From positions 744,001-808,000 of the forward strand of contig NZ_CP133720.1 of NCBI RefSeq assembly GCF_031326225.1: a DNA stretch of 64,000 nt. The letters run 5' to 3'. Origin of the DNA: Undibacterium cyanobacteriorum. GTDB taxonomy: Bacteria; Pseudomonadota; Gammaproteobacteria; Burkholderiales; Burkholderiaceae_D. Below the pieces are notes generated by a model that searched no databases, was not told where the DNA came from, and was given only the letters and a program-made list of their open reading frames with translations. Position 1 is the stretch's first letter. Every line of letters starts with the position of its first letter. Of this stretch, positions 26,369 to 34,840 are shown piece after piece. Position numbers and translations under genes: made by a program.

Positions 26369-27058
26369 TCAATCTTTAATCAATTGATAGCCAACGCGAT
26401 ACACGGTTTGTACGCAAGAACGACCATCTTCTAGCTTGCCCAGTTTATGCCGCAGGCTGCTGAGATGCACGTCGATATTTCTATCGAATTTTGCCATCGG
26501 TCGACCGAGTGCTTGTTCCGATAAGGTGTTTTTGTTGACGGGTGTACCAGCATGCCGAATCAATACTTCAAGCAAATTGAATTCGGTACTAGTGAGTTCC
26601 AGCGTACTGCCATCCCATTGAGCGCGTCTCTGCATGGGCCACAATTCTAGTTTGCCAAATACCAAAGAAGCGGCTGCCGCATCATGGCTCGTTTGCGCTT
26701 GACTGCGGCGTAAAATCGCCCGAATCCGAGCCACCAGTTCGCGCGGTGTGCAGGGCTTGGTGACGTAGTCATCAGCACCTAGTTCGAGTCCAACGATACG
26801 ATCGGTGTCGTCGCCTTTGGCTGTCAGCATTAGGATCGGCAAACGGCTATGGGCGCGTATCTGGCGTAGCGTTTCTAAGCCGTTCATTCGCGGCATCATT
26901 ACATCTAAAATGGCGATCGCGAATTGACCAGATAAAGCCGCCACACAACCAGCATGACCGTCGTATTCGATGTGCACTTGGAATCCATCCTGTTCCAAGA
27001 ATTCTCGGAACATATTCACTAATTCAACGTCGTCATCGATGAGTAGGACTCTATTCAT
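26369..27058 (-). CDS. OmpR-family response regulator (CpxR-like)
   Basis: A 229-aa regulator. The receiver keeps the acidic cluster IDDD (residues 7-10), the phosphoacceptor Asp52 in AILDVMMPRMNG, Thr and Lys (MLTAKGDD, VTKPCTP). The winged-helix DNA-binding domain (about 132-228) includes LTSTEFNLLEVLIRHAGTPVNK and VHLSSLRHKLGK. It probably binds the TTTAC array 100-170 bp upstream, controlling its own operon and the divergent glycine-rich gene. CpxR is the closest well-known relative by binding motif; this is an inference. Confidence 0.93.
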   Translation of the reverse strand: MNRVLLIDDDVELVNMFREFLEQDGFQVHIEYDGHAGCVAALSGQFAIAILDVMMPRMNGLETLRQIRAHSRLPILMLTAKGDDTDRIVGLELGADDYVTKPCTPRELVARIRAILRRSQAQTSHDAAAASLVFGKLELWPMQRRAQWDGSTLELTSTEFNLLEVLIRHAGTPVNKNTLSEQALGRPMAKFDRNIDVHLSSLRHKLGKLEDGRSCVQTVYRVGYQLIKD

Positions 27059-27157
27059 TCGTGCAAAGCTTTATCGGAAAGGTGTGGTCTGAATAATCTT
27101 ATGAAACTGAATTGGGTAGTTTGATCATAACAAAGAATGCCGGCAAAGTTGCTGGGC

Positions 27158-27227
27158 TTTACTTGAATTTACATAGATTTTGTCACCCATCTTTACATAG
27201 ATTTACGCGAGTTTTACGGCACTTTAC
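27158..27227. promoter_or_regulatory. Array of CpxR-type TTTAC boxes in the divergent promoter region
   Basis: Perfect TTTAC pentamers start at 27158, 27168, 27192, 27202, 27213 and 27223, with a degenerate one (TTTTG) at 27178. Spacings are 10, 10, 14, 10, 11 and 10 bp, so all lie on one helix face. Pairs TTTAC-N5-TTTAC equal the complement of the CpxR consensus GTAAA-N5-GTAAA and occur three times. The last pair overlaps the expected -35 of a promoter whose -10 is GATAAT at 27240-27245, suitable for activating the rightward gene at 27301. Confidence 0.85.
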
Positions 27228-27300
27228 GCATGCAATGCGGATAATCTCCGCTAACAGATGGCAGCAAGGATGTGGCAAAACAACAAGGAAGGAGTAGGCA

Positions 27301-28041
27301 ATGTCGATCAATGCAATTACTCAGAATGTTCAGAACTCGACAACGGTGGGTTCGAGCTATGCGCAAGTCAATCCTAATCGAGCTGGTCAAAGACCACCGC
27401 CGCCACGAGGCCTGGAAGGTGGTGGCGGTGGTGGTGGCGGAGTCGGACGCCTTTTGGGCGCGATCGCCAATGCCTTACAAAATTTGGGGCAAACGCAAAC
27501 GACCACTGGCACGACCAGCAGTACCAGCGACACGAGCAATACGGATCAACTGATCCAAGGCGCGAGCAATGAGAGTGATTCCAGCGATACCAATGCAGCC
27601 GGTAGCACTAACAATGCCGCGCAGGCGCTGGGGACTTTCTTACAGGATCTGATGGCGGCGCTGCAGCAATCCTCGGGAAGAGGTGAGTTTGGGAAAGGTG
27701 CGCCGCCGCCACCTGCTGATTTGGACGCTGGTGGAGGCGGTCCGCTCGCCAAGGACTTGCAAAATCTCATTCGTCGTTTGAGTTCATCGACTAGCACGGG
27801 AACCAGCGCGGCGACCGACTCGGCGACCACTAGTGGCACAGGAGATTCAACGTCGGTAACCACTTCCAATACCACCAGCGCAAGCACCGATGCCTTGAGC
27901 CAATCATTCTCGGATTTGCTCGATGCCTTGGGCCTGTCGTCACAAGACAACGATACAAGCCTGCAGAATTTTTTACAGACGATATTGAGTCAAGTGAATC
28001 AAGGTGGTCGGCAAGGAAACTTTATCAATACGAGTGCTTAG
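27301..28041 (+). CDS. Low-complexity Gly/Pro/Ser/Thr-rich protein with duplicated module
   Basis: A 246-aa protein without a signal peptide, named family or Cys. It contains two copies of one layout: a proline run (PPPP at about 32 and 138), an acidic Leu step (GLEGGGGGGGG and DLDAGGGG), a helix ending LQNL, then a Ser/Thr tract (TTTGTTSSTSDTSNT; SSSTSTGTSAATDS). Between and after these are Gln/Leu helices (FLQDLMAALQQ, FLQTILSQ). A strong AAGGAG site lies 6 nt before the ATG. Its promoter carries the CpxR-type array, so it should be envelope-stress induced. Function unknown. Confidence 0.8.
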   Translation: MSINAITQNVQNSTTVGSSYAQVNPNRAGQRPPPPRGLEGGGGGGGGVGRLLGAIANALQNLGQTQTTTGTTSSTSDTSNTDQLIQGASNESDSSDTNAAGSTNNAAQALGTFLQDLMAALQQSSGRGEFGKGAPPPPADLDAGGGGPLAKDLQNLIRRLSSSTSTGTSAATDSATTSGTGDSTSVTTSNTTSASTDALSQSFSDLLDALGLSSQDNDTSLQNFLQTILSQVNQGGRQGNFINTSA

Positions 28042-28138
28042 CGATCCATTGATCAAGTGGATGCAGACAGAAATTGGAACGTTTGACTTCAAAGGAAGTG
28101 ATCGTGTGTCCGAAGAATTTGTGAAAGGAGAAGTAATA

Positions 28139-28987
28139 ATGAAAGAACATGGTTTAGCCGCAGATCTGGACGCCATATTGGCACTGAATACCGACCGCCG
28201 CCAAAGCTTACGGTGGTTAGCCGTGGGCCTCGCGGGCTTGCCTTTATTGGGATGTGGTGGCGGTGATAGTGTCGCTTCCGTGACCAGTACAAGTACGAGT
28301 ACTGGTTCGGGCAGTACTTCTGGCACAAGCGGTTCCGGTACATGTTCCGTTATCCCAGAAGAGACCGCCGGACCGTATCCGGGTGATGGTACCAATTCGA
28401 ATACTTCTGGTATCGTCAATGTGCTGGCGATGAGTGGGGTGGTGCGTCGTGATATTCGTGCGAGTTTCAATGGCGCTAGTGCGGTAGCAGACGGTGTTCC
28501 ATTAACGATTAAACTCAAAATCAATAACGCGAATGCGAGTTGTGGTGCGGCTGGTGGTTTTAGCGTGTACTTGTGGCATTGCGATAAAGATGGAAATTAC
28601 TCTTTGTACTCGTCCGGCGTGACCAATCAAAATTATCTGCGTGGGGTGCAAGAGGCGGATGCAAACGGTGAAATCATATTTACATCGATTTATCCAGGTT
28701 GCTATTCGGGACGGGTGCCCCATATTCACTTCGAAATCTTCCCGAGCTTGGCAAAGAGCACGAGTGTTTTGAATCGCATCAAGACTTCACAATTGACCTT
28801 TCCGACGGCTATTTCGCAAGAGGTGTACACCGATAGTCGCTATAGCGCCAGTGTGAGAAATCTCGCGCAAATTAGTTTTGCGACGGATAACGTTTTTAGT
28901 GATGGAACGAGCTTGCAAATGGCCACCGTCACCGGTAATTTGACCGAGGGGTATGTGGCAAGTTTGACGATCAATGTGAGCGCCTAG
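28139..28987 (+). CDS. Tat-exported lipoprotein, intradiol ring-cleavage dioxygenase-like
   Basis: A 282-aa protein. The N-terminus has twin arginines followed by a hydrophobic core and lipobox (RRQSLRWLAVGLAGLPLLGC), so it should cross folded by Tat and be lipid-anchored; a Ser/Thr/Gly linker follows. The catalytic domain shows EETAGPYPG, YLWHCDKDGNYSLY, RGVQEADANGEIIF and IYPGCYSGRVPHIHFEI, supplying the Tyr and His residues that bind Fe(III) in protocatechuate/catechol dioxygenases. ATG 28139 has AAAGGAG in front; the frame is open from 28004. It follows the low-complexity gene by 97 bp and probably shares its promoter. Substrate unknown. Confidence 0.88.
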   Translation: MKEHGLAADLDAILALNTDRRQSLRWLAVGLAGLPLLGCGGGDSVASVTSTSTSTGSGSTSGTSGSGTCSVIPEETAGPYPGDGTNSNTSGIVNVLAMSGVVRRDIRASFNGASAVADGVPLTIKLKINNANASCGAAGGFSVYLWHCDKDGNYSLYSSGVTNQNYLRGVQEADANGEIIFTSIYPGCYSGRVPHIHFEIFPSLAKSTSVLNRIKTSQLTFPTAISQEVYTDSRYSASVRNLAQISFATDNVFSDGTSLQMATVTGNLTEGYVASLTINVSA

Positions 28988-29187
28988 GTGGTGGTGAGCT
29001 AGCTTTGTTGAATATTGCGAGGGAGACGGTCTACAACGACGATCTAAGATAACTGCCTATAGTTCTACGCTGCATTCCAACAACAAGCGAAATCTGCTCA
29101 TTTCAGTGAGTCTGCCTGCAGGAAATGGATTGTGGTAAGGTGCTTGCGGCACCTGCCCTTGTCTATTTCTTGCGGAGAGTTCTCGGT

Positions 29188-29958
29188 ATGAGCGACACCA
29201 TATCTTGGTTTGGTTGGCTACCTGATCAGCCCGATGAGCGCGATCATCATTATCATGCTGATAGCGCTCTGCTGCGGCAACTACCCAATAAAGTCGATTT
29301 GCGACCGCATTGTCCGCCTGTGTTTAATCAAGGAGAAAAGATAGGCAGCTGTACCGCGAATGCGGTCTGTAATGCGTTTCGTTATAACTTGATGCGTCAG
29401 CATAATCAACATCGTTTTTCGCCGTCGCGCTTGTTTCTGCATTACAACGCGCGCGCCTTGGTGGGTAAGCAGAGGCAGAACCATGGCGCACAAATTCGCG
29501 ACGCTATGAAGAGTCTTTCCAAGCAAGGTGTTTGTCGTGAGTCGGCATGGCCCTATGTCGCTAAACATTATGCAAAGAAACCACCAGCACTGGCCTATGA
29601 GCAAGGCTTAGAACACCAGAGTATTTGGTATCAACGTCTGCCACGGCAATTGTCGCAACTCAAGGCTTGTCTGGCCGAGGGCTTTCCTTTTGTGTTTGGT
29701 ATGACGGTATATGAATCCTTTGATTCTGCTGCTGTGGCGAAAACGGGCGTCCTTCATTTGCCACGCAAAGAAGAAAAGAAGGTGGGCGGTCATGCCGTGT
29801 TGGCGGTGGGTTACGATGAGCGATCTCAGCGCTTTATCGTCATGAATTCATGGGGTAATGACTGGGGTATGAAAGGCTATTTCACCCTACCTTACGACTA
29901 TTTAGTCAAAGGCAATTTAGCCTCGGATTTTTGGACATTACGCTCTGTTGAAATGTAA
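29188..29958 (+). CDS. Papain-like (C1 family) cysteine peptidase
   Basis: A 256-aa protein. The catalytic set is complete: oxyanion Gln and nucleophile Cys in FNQGEKIGSCTANA (about 70-83), His in VGGHAVLAVGYD (about 213) and Asn in NSWGNDWGMKGYF (about 235). There is no signal peptide and no pro-domain beyond about 45 residues (PDQPDERDHHY), so it appears cytoplasmic, like other bacterial stand-alone C1 peptidases. ATG 29188 has GGAGAG upstream; the frame extends to 29125. It is monocistronic between the dioxygenase gene and a strong terminator. The 200 bp before it show nothing else. Confidence 0.88.
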   Translation: MSDTISWFGWLPDQPDERDHHYHADSALLRQLPNKVDLRPHCPPVFNQGEKIGSCTANAVCNAFRYNLMRQHNQHRFSPSRLFLHYNARALVGKQRQNHGAQIRDAMKSLSKQGVCRESAWPYVAKHYAKKPPALAYEQGLEHQSIWYQRLPRQLSQLKACLAEGFPFVFGMTVYESFDSAAVAKTGVLHLPRKEEKKVGGHAVLAVGYDERSQRFIVMNSWGNDWGMKGYFTLPYDYLVKGNLASDFWTLRSVEM

Positions 29959-29991
29959 TCAGGCGTCGTTGTCAACTGAGTCTCGCCAACG

Positions 29992-30026
29992 AAAAAGCCG
30001 CGCTGAATCGATCAAGCGCGGCTTTT
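29992..30026. terminator. Bidirectional intrinsic terminator
   Basis: A 13-bp arm pair (AAAAAGCCGCGCT with AGCGCGGCTTTTT) with a short loop lies between the convergent peptidase and dipeptidase genes, with T-runs usable in both directions. Confidence 0.92.
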
Positions 30027-30047
30027 TTGTTTGGTGTGATGGTGAGA

Positions 30048-31388
30048 CTACTTCTTGGATTGAAGTTCTTTCGCCACTTTCTCAACATCAGCCATCACGC
30101 GTAGGAGATTGCCGCTCCATAGTTTCGCGATCTGTGCTTCGGTGTAACCGCGGCGCACCAACTCAAGTGTGACGTTAAAGGTTTCGCTGGCATCATTCCA
30201 ACCATCGATGCCTCCACCTCCATCAAAGTCTGAGGAAATGCCGACATGATCGATGCCGATTTTTTTGACCGCGTAATCGATATGGTTAACAAAATCTTTT
30301 ACTGTGGCGCGCGTTGGTGCTGGTAATTGCGCGTCAATTTCGGTGAGGCGTTTCAAAATTTGTTCGCGCGTTTCTTCGCTCATGCCATTCGGTGTACCTC
30401 TACGAATACCTGTGAGTGATACTGTTTCCCCTAAATTGAATTCCTTACGCAAAGCGGCGAAGGCAGCACGTCGTTCTGTGCTATCCGTTTTGACGTAAGT
30501 GTTGAAGGCGACAATCTGCGCCACGCCGTTGTTGGCTTTCAAGGCCAGTAGTTGTTCATCGTCGAGATTGCGGCTGACATCGGCCAGAGCACGGACCGCG
30601 GAGTGGGAGGCGATGATCGGTGCTTTGGTAATTTGTAGCGATTGCATCATCGACTCTTTCGATGGATGCGAGATGTCGATCATGATGCCAACGCGATTCA
30701 TTTCTGCGATGACTTGTTTGCCGAGCGGAGATAAACCATTCCATTTCCAACCGATCGCTTCGCCGGTATTCGAATCAGATAACTGGCTATGACCTTGATG
30801 GGCGAGCGACATGTAACGTGCTCCACGATCATAAAATTCTTTCACGCGTTTCACCGCTGTTTTCTCGTCGCCAAGCGGATAAGCATTTTCAACGCCGATC
30901 AATGCTACTTTCTTGCCCTTGGCGTTAATTTTGCGTACATCGTCAGCGGTGCGGGCAAACTCGATCAAATTCGGCGCCAACACTGTGGTCATGCGATGGA
31001 TCGCTTCAAAGCTATTAATCGCAGTGTCATAGGCTTTTTTGTAGCCCGCTGCGGTGAAAGCCTCAGCATCAGTCGCTTGGTTGGTATAGACGATAAAGAA
31101 GGAGGCATCGAGACCACCCTTAATCATCTTCGGCAGGTTGACTTGGTTTTCAAGTTCTTGCGAGTAATTACGTGAAAAACCGAAATTGCCGACATCAATA
31201 TCGTTGTGAGTATCCAGCGTGATCACGCGTTGATGAATACCTTTTGCCTTCGCGATGAGCTGCTCTTCACTGAGTTGCTTTGGTGCGGCACTCTTTGCGA
31301 CAGCTTGTTGATTCGGGGTCGCAATAGCGTAATTGAATCCGGCCAGGCTAAGAGCAAGGCTAAGGGGAAGAAGGGCTAGGCGGTTCAT
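30048..31388 (-). CDS. Membrane dipeptidase (M19 family), exported
   Basis: A 446-aa zinc peptidase of the renal dipeptidase family. A signal peptide (about 1-23) precedes the metal-binding DTHNDID near residue 60. Further marks are YMSLAHQGHSQLSDS, GIMIDISHPSKESM, IIASHSAVRAL and the late HVGISSDFDGGGG. It hydrolyses dipeptides, often with broad D/L tolerance, in the periplasm. ATG 31388 is chosen for AGGA 5 nt upstream; the frame is open to 31433. It stands alone between a terminator and a 157-bp gap before the DUF4272 gene. Confidence 0.92.
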   Translation of the reverse strand: MNRLALLPLSLALSLAGFNYAIATPNQQAVAKSAAPKQLSEEQLIAKAKGIHQRVITLDTHNDIDVGNFGFSRNYSQELENQVNLPKMIKGGLDASFFIVYTNQATDAEAFTAAGYKKAYDTAINSFEAIHRMTTVLAPNLIEFARTADDVRKINAKGKKVALIGVENAYPLGDEKTAVKRVKEFYDRGARYMSLAHQGHSQLSDSNTGEAIGWKWNGLSPLGKQVIAEMNRVGIMIDISHPSKESMMQSLQITKAPIIASHSAVRALADVSRNLDDEQLLALKANNGVAQIVAFNTYVKTDSTERRAAFAALRKEFNLGETVSLTGIRRGTPNGMSEETREQILKRLTEIDAQLPAPTRATVKDFVNHIDYAVKKIGIDHVGISSDFDGGGGIDGWNDASETFNVTLELVRRGYTEAQIAKLWSGNLLRVMADVEKVAKELQSKK

Positions 31389-31545
31389 GGACATCCTTTC
31401 ACTTGGGTTTGTGGCAGCAATCGTTAACTGCAAGAGCGGGCGACTCGCTGGCGAGCTTGGCTAAAGTGCGTCGCTAAAGCGCAGTTAGAGTAGTCTGCCT
31501 ATGAAAAGTTCAGAGGATTACCGTGCGTTGGCTGTCTAGCGGCGC

Positions 31546-32238
31546 TTAACCACCGGCCGTGGTCTCCGTGCTGACCTGATCCCAGTTGTCTTCCTCTTCA
31601 TAGCAGCACATCCAATTCACCGCTTGATGCCATTCTCGCACTAATTCACCATCGATATTGCCGGGACTGGGTTTTTGATGCAAGACAGCGTGGCGCACGG
31701 CCCAGTGCAAGCGATACAGTAAATCCGACCAATCCATAATGACATCTTTACGGCGCAGCTTGATTTTCTCGCCCAGTGTGGGTGCTGCGCTTTGGTTTGC
31801 TTGATCACCTTGTTCACATTGTAGCTGAGTAGGAAAGCAGGCTAGAAGCTCACGCACATCGCAAGGTTTTTGCCCGAGATCGATCTTGGGAACGAGGCCC
31901 GCACACCATCCGAGAAAGTGAAATGCATGTTGACGTAGTGCGAGGCTTGGCGTGCTATCGATGCCATGTTGGAGAAATTTGGTTTCCGCTTCCGATAGAC
32001 AATTTAGTAAGTGGTGACTTTCGAGATAGCGATAGACCGTGATCGAGCTGCCAGCGCTACCTTCCAGTTGTTTGCCATAGCTGACGGCCCACAGGGCAAT
32101 CAGGCGTTGCACCACTTCTTCTGCACGGCGCAGTTGTACTTCTTCGTCGGCTTCAATCACGTGCAGACCAACGTTTATGCGAATGCCGCGCTTATGGAGT
32201 TGTAGCTCGGAGGCTTCTTTGCGTAGTTCTGGAGTCAT
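31546..32238 (-). CDS. DUF4272 domain protein
   Basis: A 230-aa cytoplasmic protein. The start (RKEASELQLHKRGIRINVGLHVIE, then RRAEEVVQRLIALWAVSYG) and the end (DWSDLLYRLHWAVRHAVL, VREWHQAVNWM) match the DUF4272 pattern of a basic N-terminal helix, an Arg-Glu-Val helix and a Trp-rich finish. The family function is unknown; members are sometimes found near polymorphic toxin loci. Divergent from glmU. Confidence 0.82.
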   Translation of the reverse strand: MTPELRKEASELQLHKRGIRINVGLHVIEADEEVQLRRAEEVVQRLIALWAVSYGKQLEGSAGSSITVYRYLESHHLLNCLSEAETKFLQHGIDSTPSLALRQHAFHFLGWCAGLVPKIDLGQKPCDVRELLACFPTQLQCEQGDQANQSAAPTLGEKIKLRRKDVIMDWSDLLYRLHWAVRHAVLHQKPSPGNIDGELVREWHQAVNWMCCYEEEDNWDQVSTETTAGG

Positions 32239-32408
32239 GGGGCAAGTGAATCAGAGGAGAAACAGGATGGTGCCGAAGTTCGTCATTATCCCATGATGAT
32301 GCTTGGATATAAAGTAGTCGAGACCACGCTCAGTCGCCGCGGATGCTGACGCTAGGGCGGCTGCATGCTAGACTTCGGTCTTTGATTTTTAGCTAGAAGA
32401 GCACACTT

Positions 32409-33773
32409 ATGAACGTCGTCATCCTCGCGGCCGGCATGGGCAAACGCATGCAATCTAATCTGCCTAAGGTGTTGCACGCGATTGCTGGAAAACCCATGCT
32501 GAAGCACGTGATTGATACGGCACGAGGTTTGTCGACGGAAGCCGCAAAAATTTGCGTGATCATTGGCCACGGTGGTGAGCAAGTGCAAGCAGCGGTCGCC
32601 GCTGAAGATATCACCTTTGCGAAGCAAGAGCCACAGCTCGGTACCGGGCATGCGGTGGCGCAAGCGATCCCTCATCTTGACGATGCCATGCCAACTTTGA
32701 TTTTGTATGGTGACGTACCGTTGACGCGTGCAACCAGCTTGCAAGCTCTAGTGAGTGCCGCGGGACAGGATAAATTAGCGATCTTAACCGCAGTGGTCGA
32801 TCAGCCTTTCGGACTTGGTCGTATTGTGCGTGAAGACGGACAGATTCGTCGTATCGTCGAGCAAAAAGACGCAACGGAAACCGAACGTGCGATCAAAGAA
32901 ATCAACACCGGCATCATGGTCGCCCCAACCAAAGCTTTGAAGCAATGGTTGCAAAATCTATCGAATAATAATGCGCAAGGTGAATACTATTTGACTGATA
33001 TCGTGGCCGCCGCTGTTGCGCAAGGTGTGCCAGTGACTTCCGCTCAACCGCAAGCAGTGTGGGAAACTTTGGGCGTGAATAGCAAAACGCAATTAGCTGA
33101 ATTGGAACGCTTGCATCAAGCCAATATCGCTCGTGAATTGATGGAGCAGGGCGTGACTTTAATGGACCCAAGTCGTATCGATGTCCGTGGTCGGTTGCAG
33201 TGCGGACGTGATGTCAGCATCGATGTGGGCTGCGTGTTCGAAGGCAATGTGGTGCTCGAAGACGGTGCCAAGATTGGACCACATTGCGTGATCAAAAATG
33301 CGCGCATCGGCACAGCTAGCGAGATCAAAGCCTTTTGTCATATCGAAGACGCGGTCGTTGGTGCGAAGGGTCAAGTCGGTCCGTATGCACGTTTGCGTCC
33401 TGGCGCAGAGTTGGCCGAAGACGTCCACATCGGTAACTTCGTTGAAGTGAAGAATAGCCAAATCGCCGCACATAGTAAGGCCAATCATTTGGCTTACATC
33501 GGCGATGCCACGGTCGGTAGTCGCGTCAATATTGGCGCGGGTACGATTACCTGCAATTACGATGGCGTGAATAAATTCCGTACCGTTATCGAAGATGATG
33601 CGTTCATCGGCAGTGATAGTCAGTTAATTGCGCCGGTACGAGTTGGTAAAGGCGCGACTTTGGGGGCGGGAACCACGCTCAGTAAAGACGCGCCTGAAGG
33701 AAAGTTGACCGTATCACGTGCCAAGCAGTTGACGATTGATGGCTGGCAGCGTCCTGTCAAAATCAAGAAATAG
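32409..33773 (+). CDS. glmU: Bifunctional UDP-GlcNAc pyrophosphorylase / glucosamine-1-phosphate acetyltransferase
   Basis: A 454-aa enzyme of usual length. The N-terminal uridyltransferase domain begins VILAAGMGKRMQS and has GTGHAV and YGDVPL. The C-terminal left-handed beta-helix (about 250-454) carries the acetyltransferase active site with NFVEVKNSQI, NHLAYIGDATVG and NIGAGTITCNYDGVNK. It makes UDP-GlcNAc for peptidoglycan and LPS from GlcN-1-P. glmS follows 1.8 kb downstream on the same strand, separated by an Lrp gene and a relic region. Confidence 0.97.
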   Translation: MNVVILAAGMGKRMQSNLPKVLHAIAGKPMLKHVIDTARGLSTEAAKICVIIGHGGEQVQAAVAAEDITFAKQEPQLGTGHAVAQAIPHLDDAMPTLILYGDVPLTRATSLQALVSAAGQDKLAILTAVVDQPFGLGRIVREDGQIRRIVEQKDATETERAIKEINTGIMVAPTKALKQWLQNLSNNNAQGEYYLTDIVAAAVAQGVPVTSAQPQAVWETLGVNSKTQLAELERLHQANIARELMEQGVTLMDPSRIDVRGRLQCGRDVSIDVGCVFEGNVVLEDGAKIGPHCVIKNARIGTASEIKAFCHIEDAVVGAKGQVGPYARLRPGAELAEDVHIGNFVEVKNSQIAAHSKANHLAYIGDATVGSRVNIGAGTITCNYDGVNKFRTVIEDDAFIGSDSQLIAPVRVGKGATLGAGTTLSKDAPEGKLTVSRAKQLTIDGWQRPVKIKK

Positions 33774-33864
33774 TTTCGCCAATAAGTTAGCTATATTTGG
33801 TGGCGATATGTACCAGCGATGTATGCTGACCATGCTAGCTGGTGATGTTGACTTTTGATATAGC

Positions 33865-34170
33865 TTACTCATGCGTATATTCAAGCACGCAGCACGGCAT
33901 GGCAAAGTCTGCACCAATCTGGTGTTGCTGATCAAATAGGGAAGGGAACTGAGCTGAGCGACGACTGTTGTCGGCCTCGGTAGGCGCAAACCTGAGTGCT
34001 ATTCGTTCGGTATTGCGCAGCAGATGCATGTTTTCTACTGTGCCCCAAAATAAGGGGGCGAGTTTCCGAATATCTTCTCTCGAATAGCGCAGCTTGCGCC
34101 TGATGTGTTCACTTTTGTTGGCGCTGTAGTGAGCAGCGTTTGCAACGATATGATTTAAAACTTGCCTGTC
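33865..34170 (-). pseudogene. Remnant of an unknown gene (open frame without a start)
   Basis: The minus frame is open for 101 codons between an upstream TAA (34171-34173) and a TAA at 33865-33867. It reads like real protein (HYSANKSEHIRRKL, YSREDIRKLAPLFWGTVE, FAPTEADNSRRSAQF) but has no ATG, GTG or TTG before an internal Met about 50 codons in. The likeliest explanation is a decayed or truncated gene whose N-terminal part was deleted. The family was not recognised. Confidence 0.35.
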
Positions 34171-34300
34171 TTAACCTTCTCATTTGACCCATCAAAAGAG
34201 TTGGTTCTTTGAGGACTTGATACTGCTTGCTTTCTTACTTTCTTACTCTAATCACTTTGCGTACGAAGTTCTGGATTTCGCCAGCGCTTCAAAACACAAA

Positions 34301-34390
34301 TTAACCTTGTTGTGTGTCGATGATATAGCTTGTCAACAAAGCAGCAACAGCGATCAAAGTAGCGATCAATTGGATTTCGATAAATTCCAT
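34301..34390 (-). CDS. Possible 29-aa hydrophobic small protein
   Basis: ATG 34390 is preceded by AAAGGA at 7-8 nt spacing, a very good ribosome site in otherwise AT-rich DNA. The product has acidic N-terminal residues (MEFIEIQ), one membrane-spanning stretch (LIATLIAVAALLTSYII) and a short polar tail DTQQG. Size and layout resemble subunit-like micropeptides such as KdpF or CydX, but no partner operon is adjacent. A 7-bp inverted repeat lies about 55-90 bp upstream. Below the length that usual gene callers accept. Confidence 0.42.
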   Translation of the reverse strand: MEFIEIQLIATLIAVAALLTSYIIDTQQG

Positions 34391-34840
34391 GATGTTTTCC
34401 TTTAAAAAGTTTAATTTACGAACATTTCAAAACTACATTTTCTTGTCGCAGAATGTTTTTGAAACTGCATCACTTGCGACAGGTGGAATCATATCGAATC
34501 GATAAATATAAATACAATTTCGTTTTCCAATAACAATCATTCAAAATTTGTATATCTTGTCATCGTCAAGAAATAATTCAAACTTTTCGATGAAAATACA
34601 ACGGAAAAATGCGCAGAAAGTCGAAAAAGTGGCGATGTTTCGACACTTTGTATTGCTTGATCAATCAAAATGAAGGCAGTGAAAGAATGAGGCTTTATTT
34701 GAGTTAGTTCAAGCTCATTCATTGTTGAGGTATTTGATGAGGATTTGGTCCGCAAAACCGAGACTAAATGCAGACTGGTATGCAGGTTTCAGATGAGGCA
34801 ATTCGATTGAAGGCAGCGCATCTGATCGACTGCCTGAACC

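Larger units (their letters stand above)
33774..34840. other. Intergenic region glmU-lrp, AT-rich, with relics
   Basis: 1067 bp without an ordinary gene. The left part holds an open minus-strand stretch that reads like the C-terminus of a lost gene. The middle holds a possible 29-codon gene. The right part (34440-34840) is clearly AT-rich and contains an inverted repeat TGTCGCA/TGCGACA at 34444-34481 upstream of the small gene. No RNA gene was recognised. Confidence 0.6.

Noticed and set aside
34184..34405. 73-codon plus-strand frame in the glmU-lrp gap
   Set aside because: It lacks a ribosome site and lies antisense to the better supported 29-codon gene.
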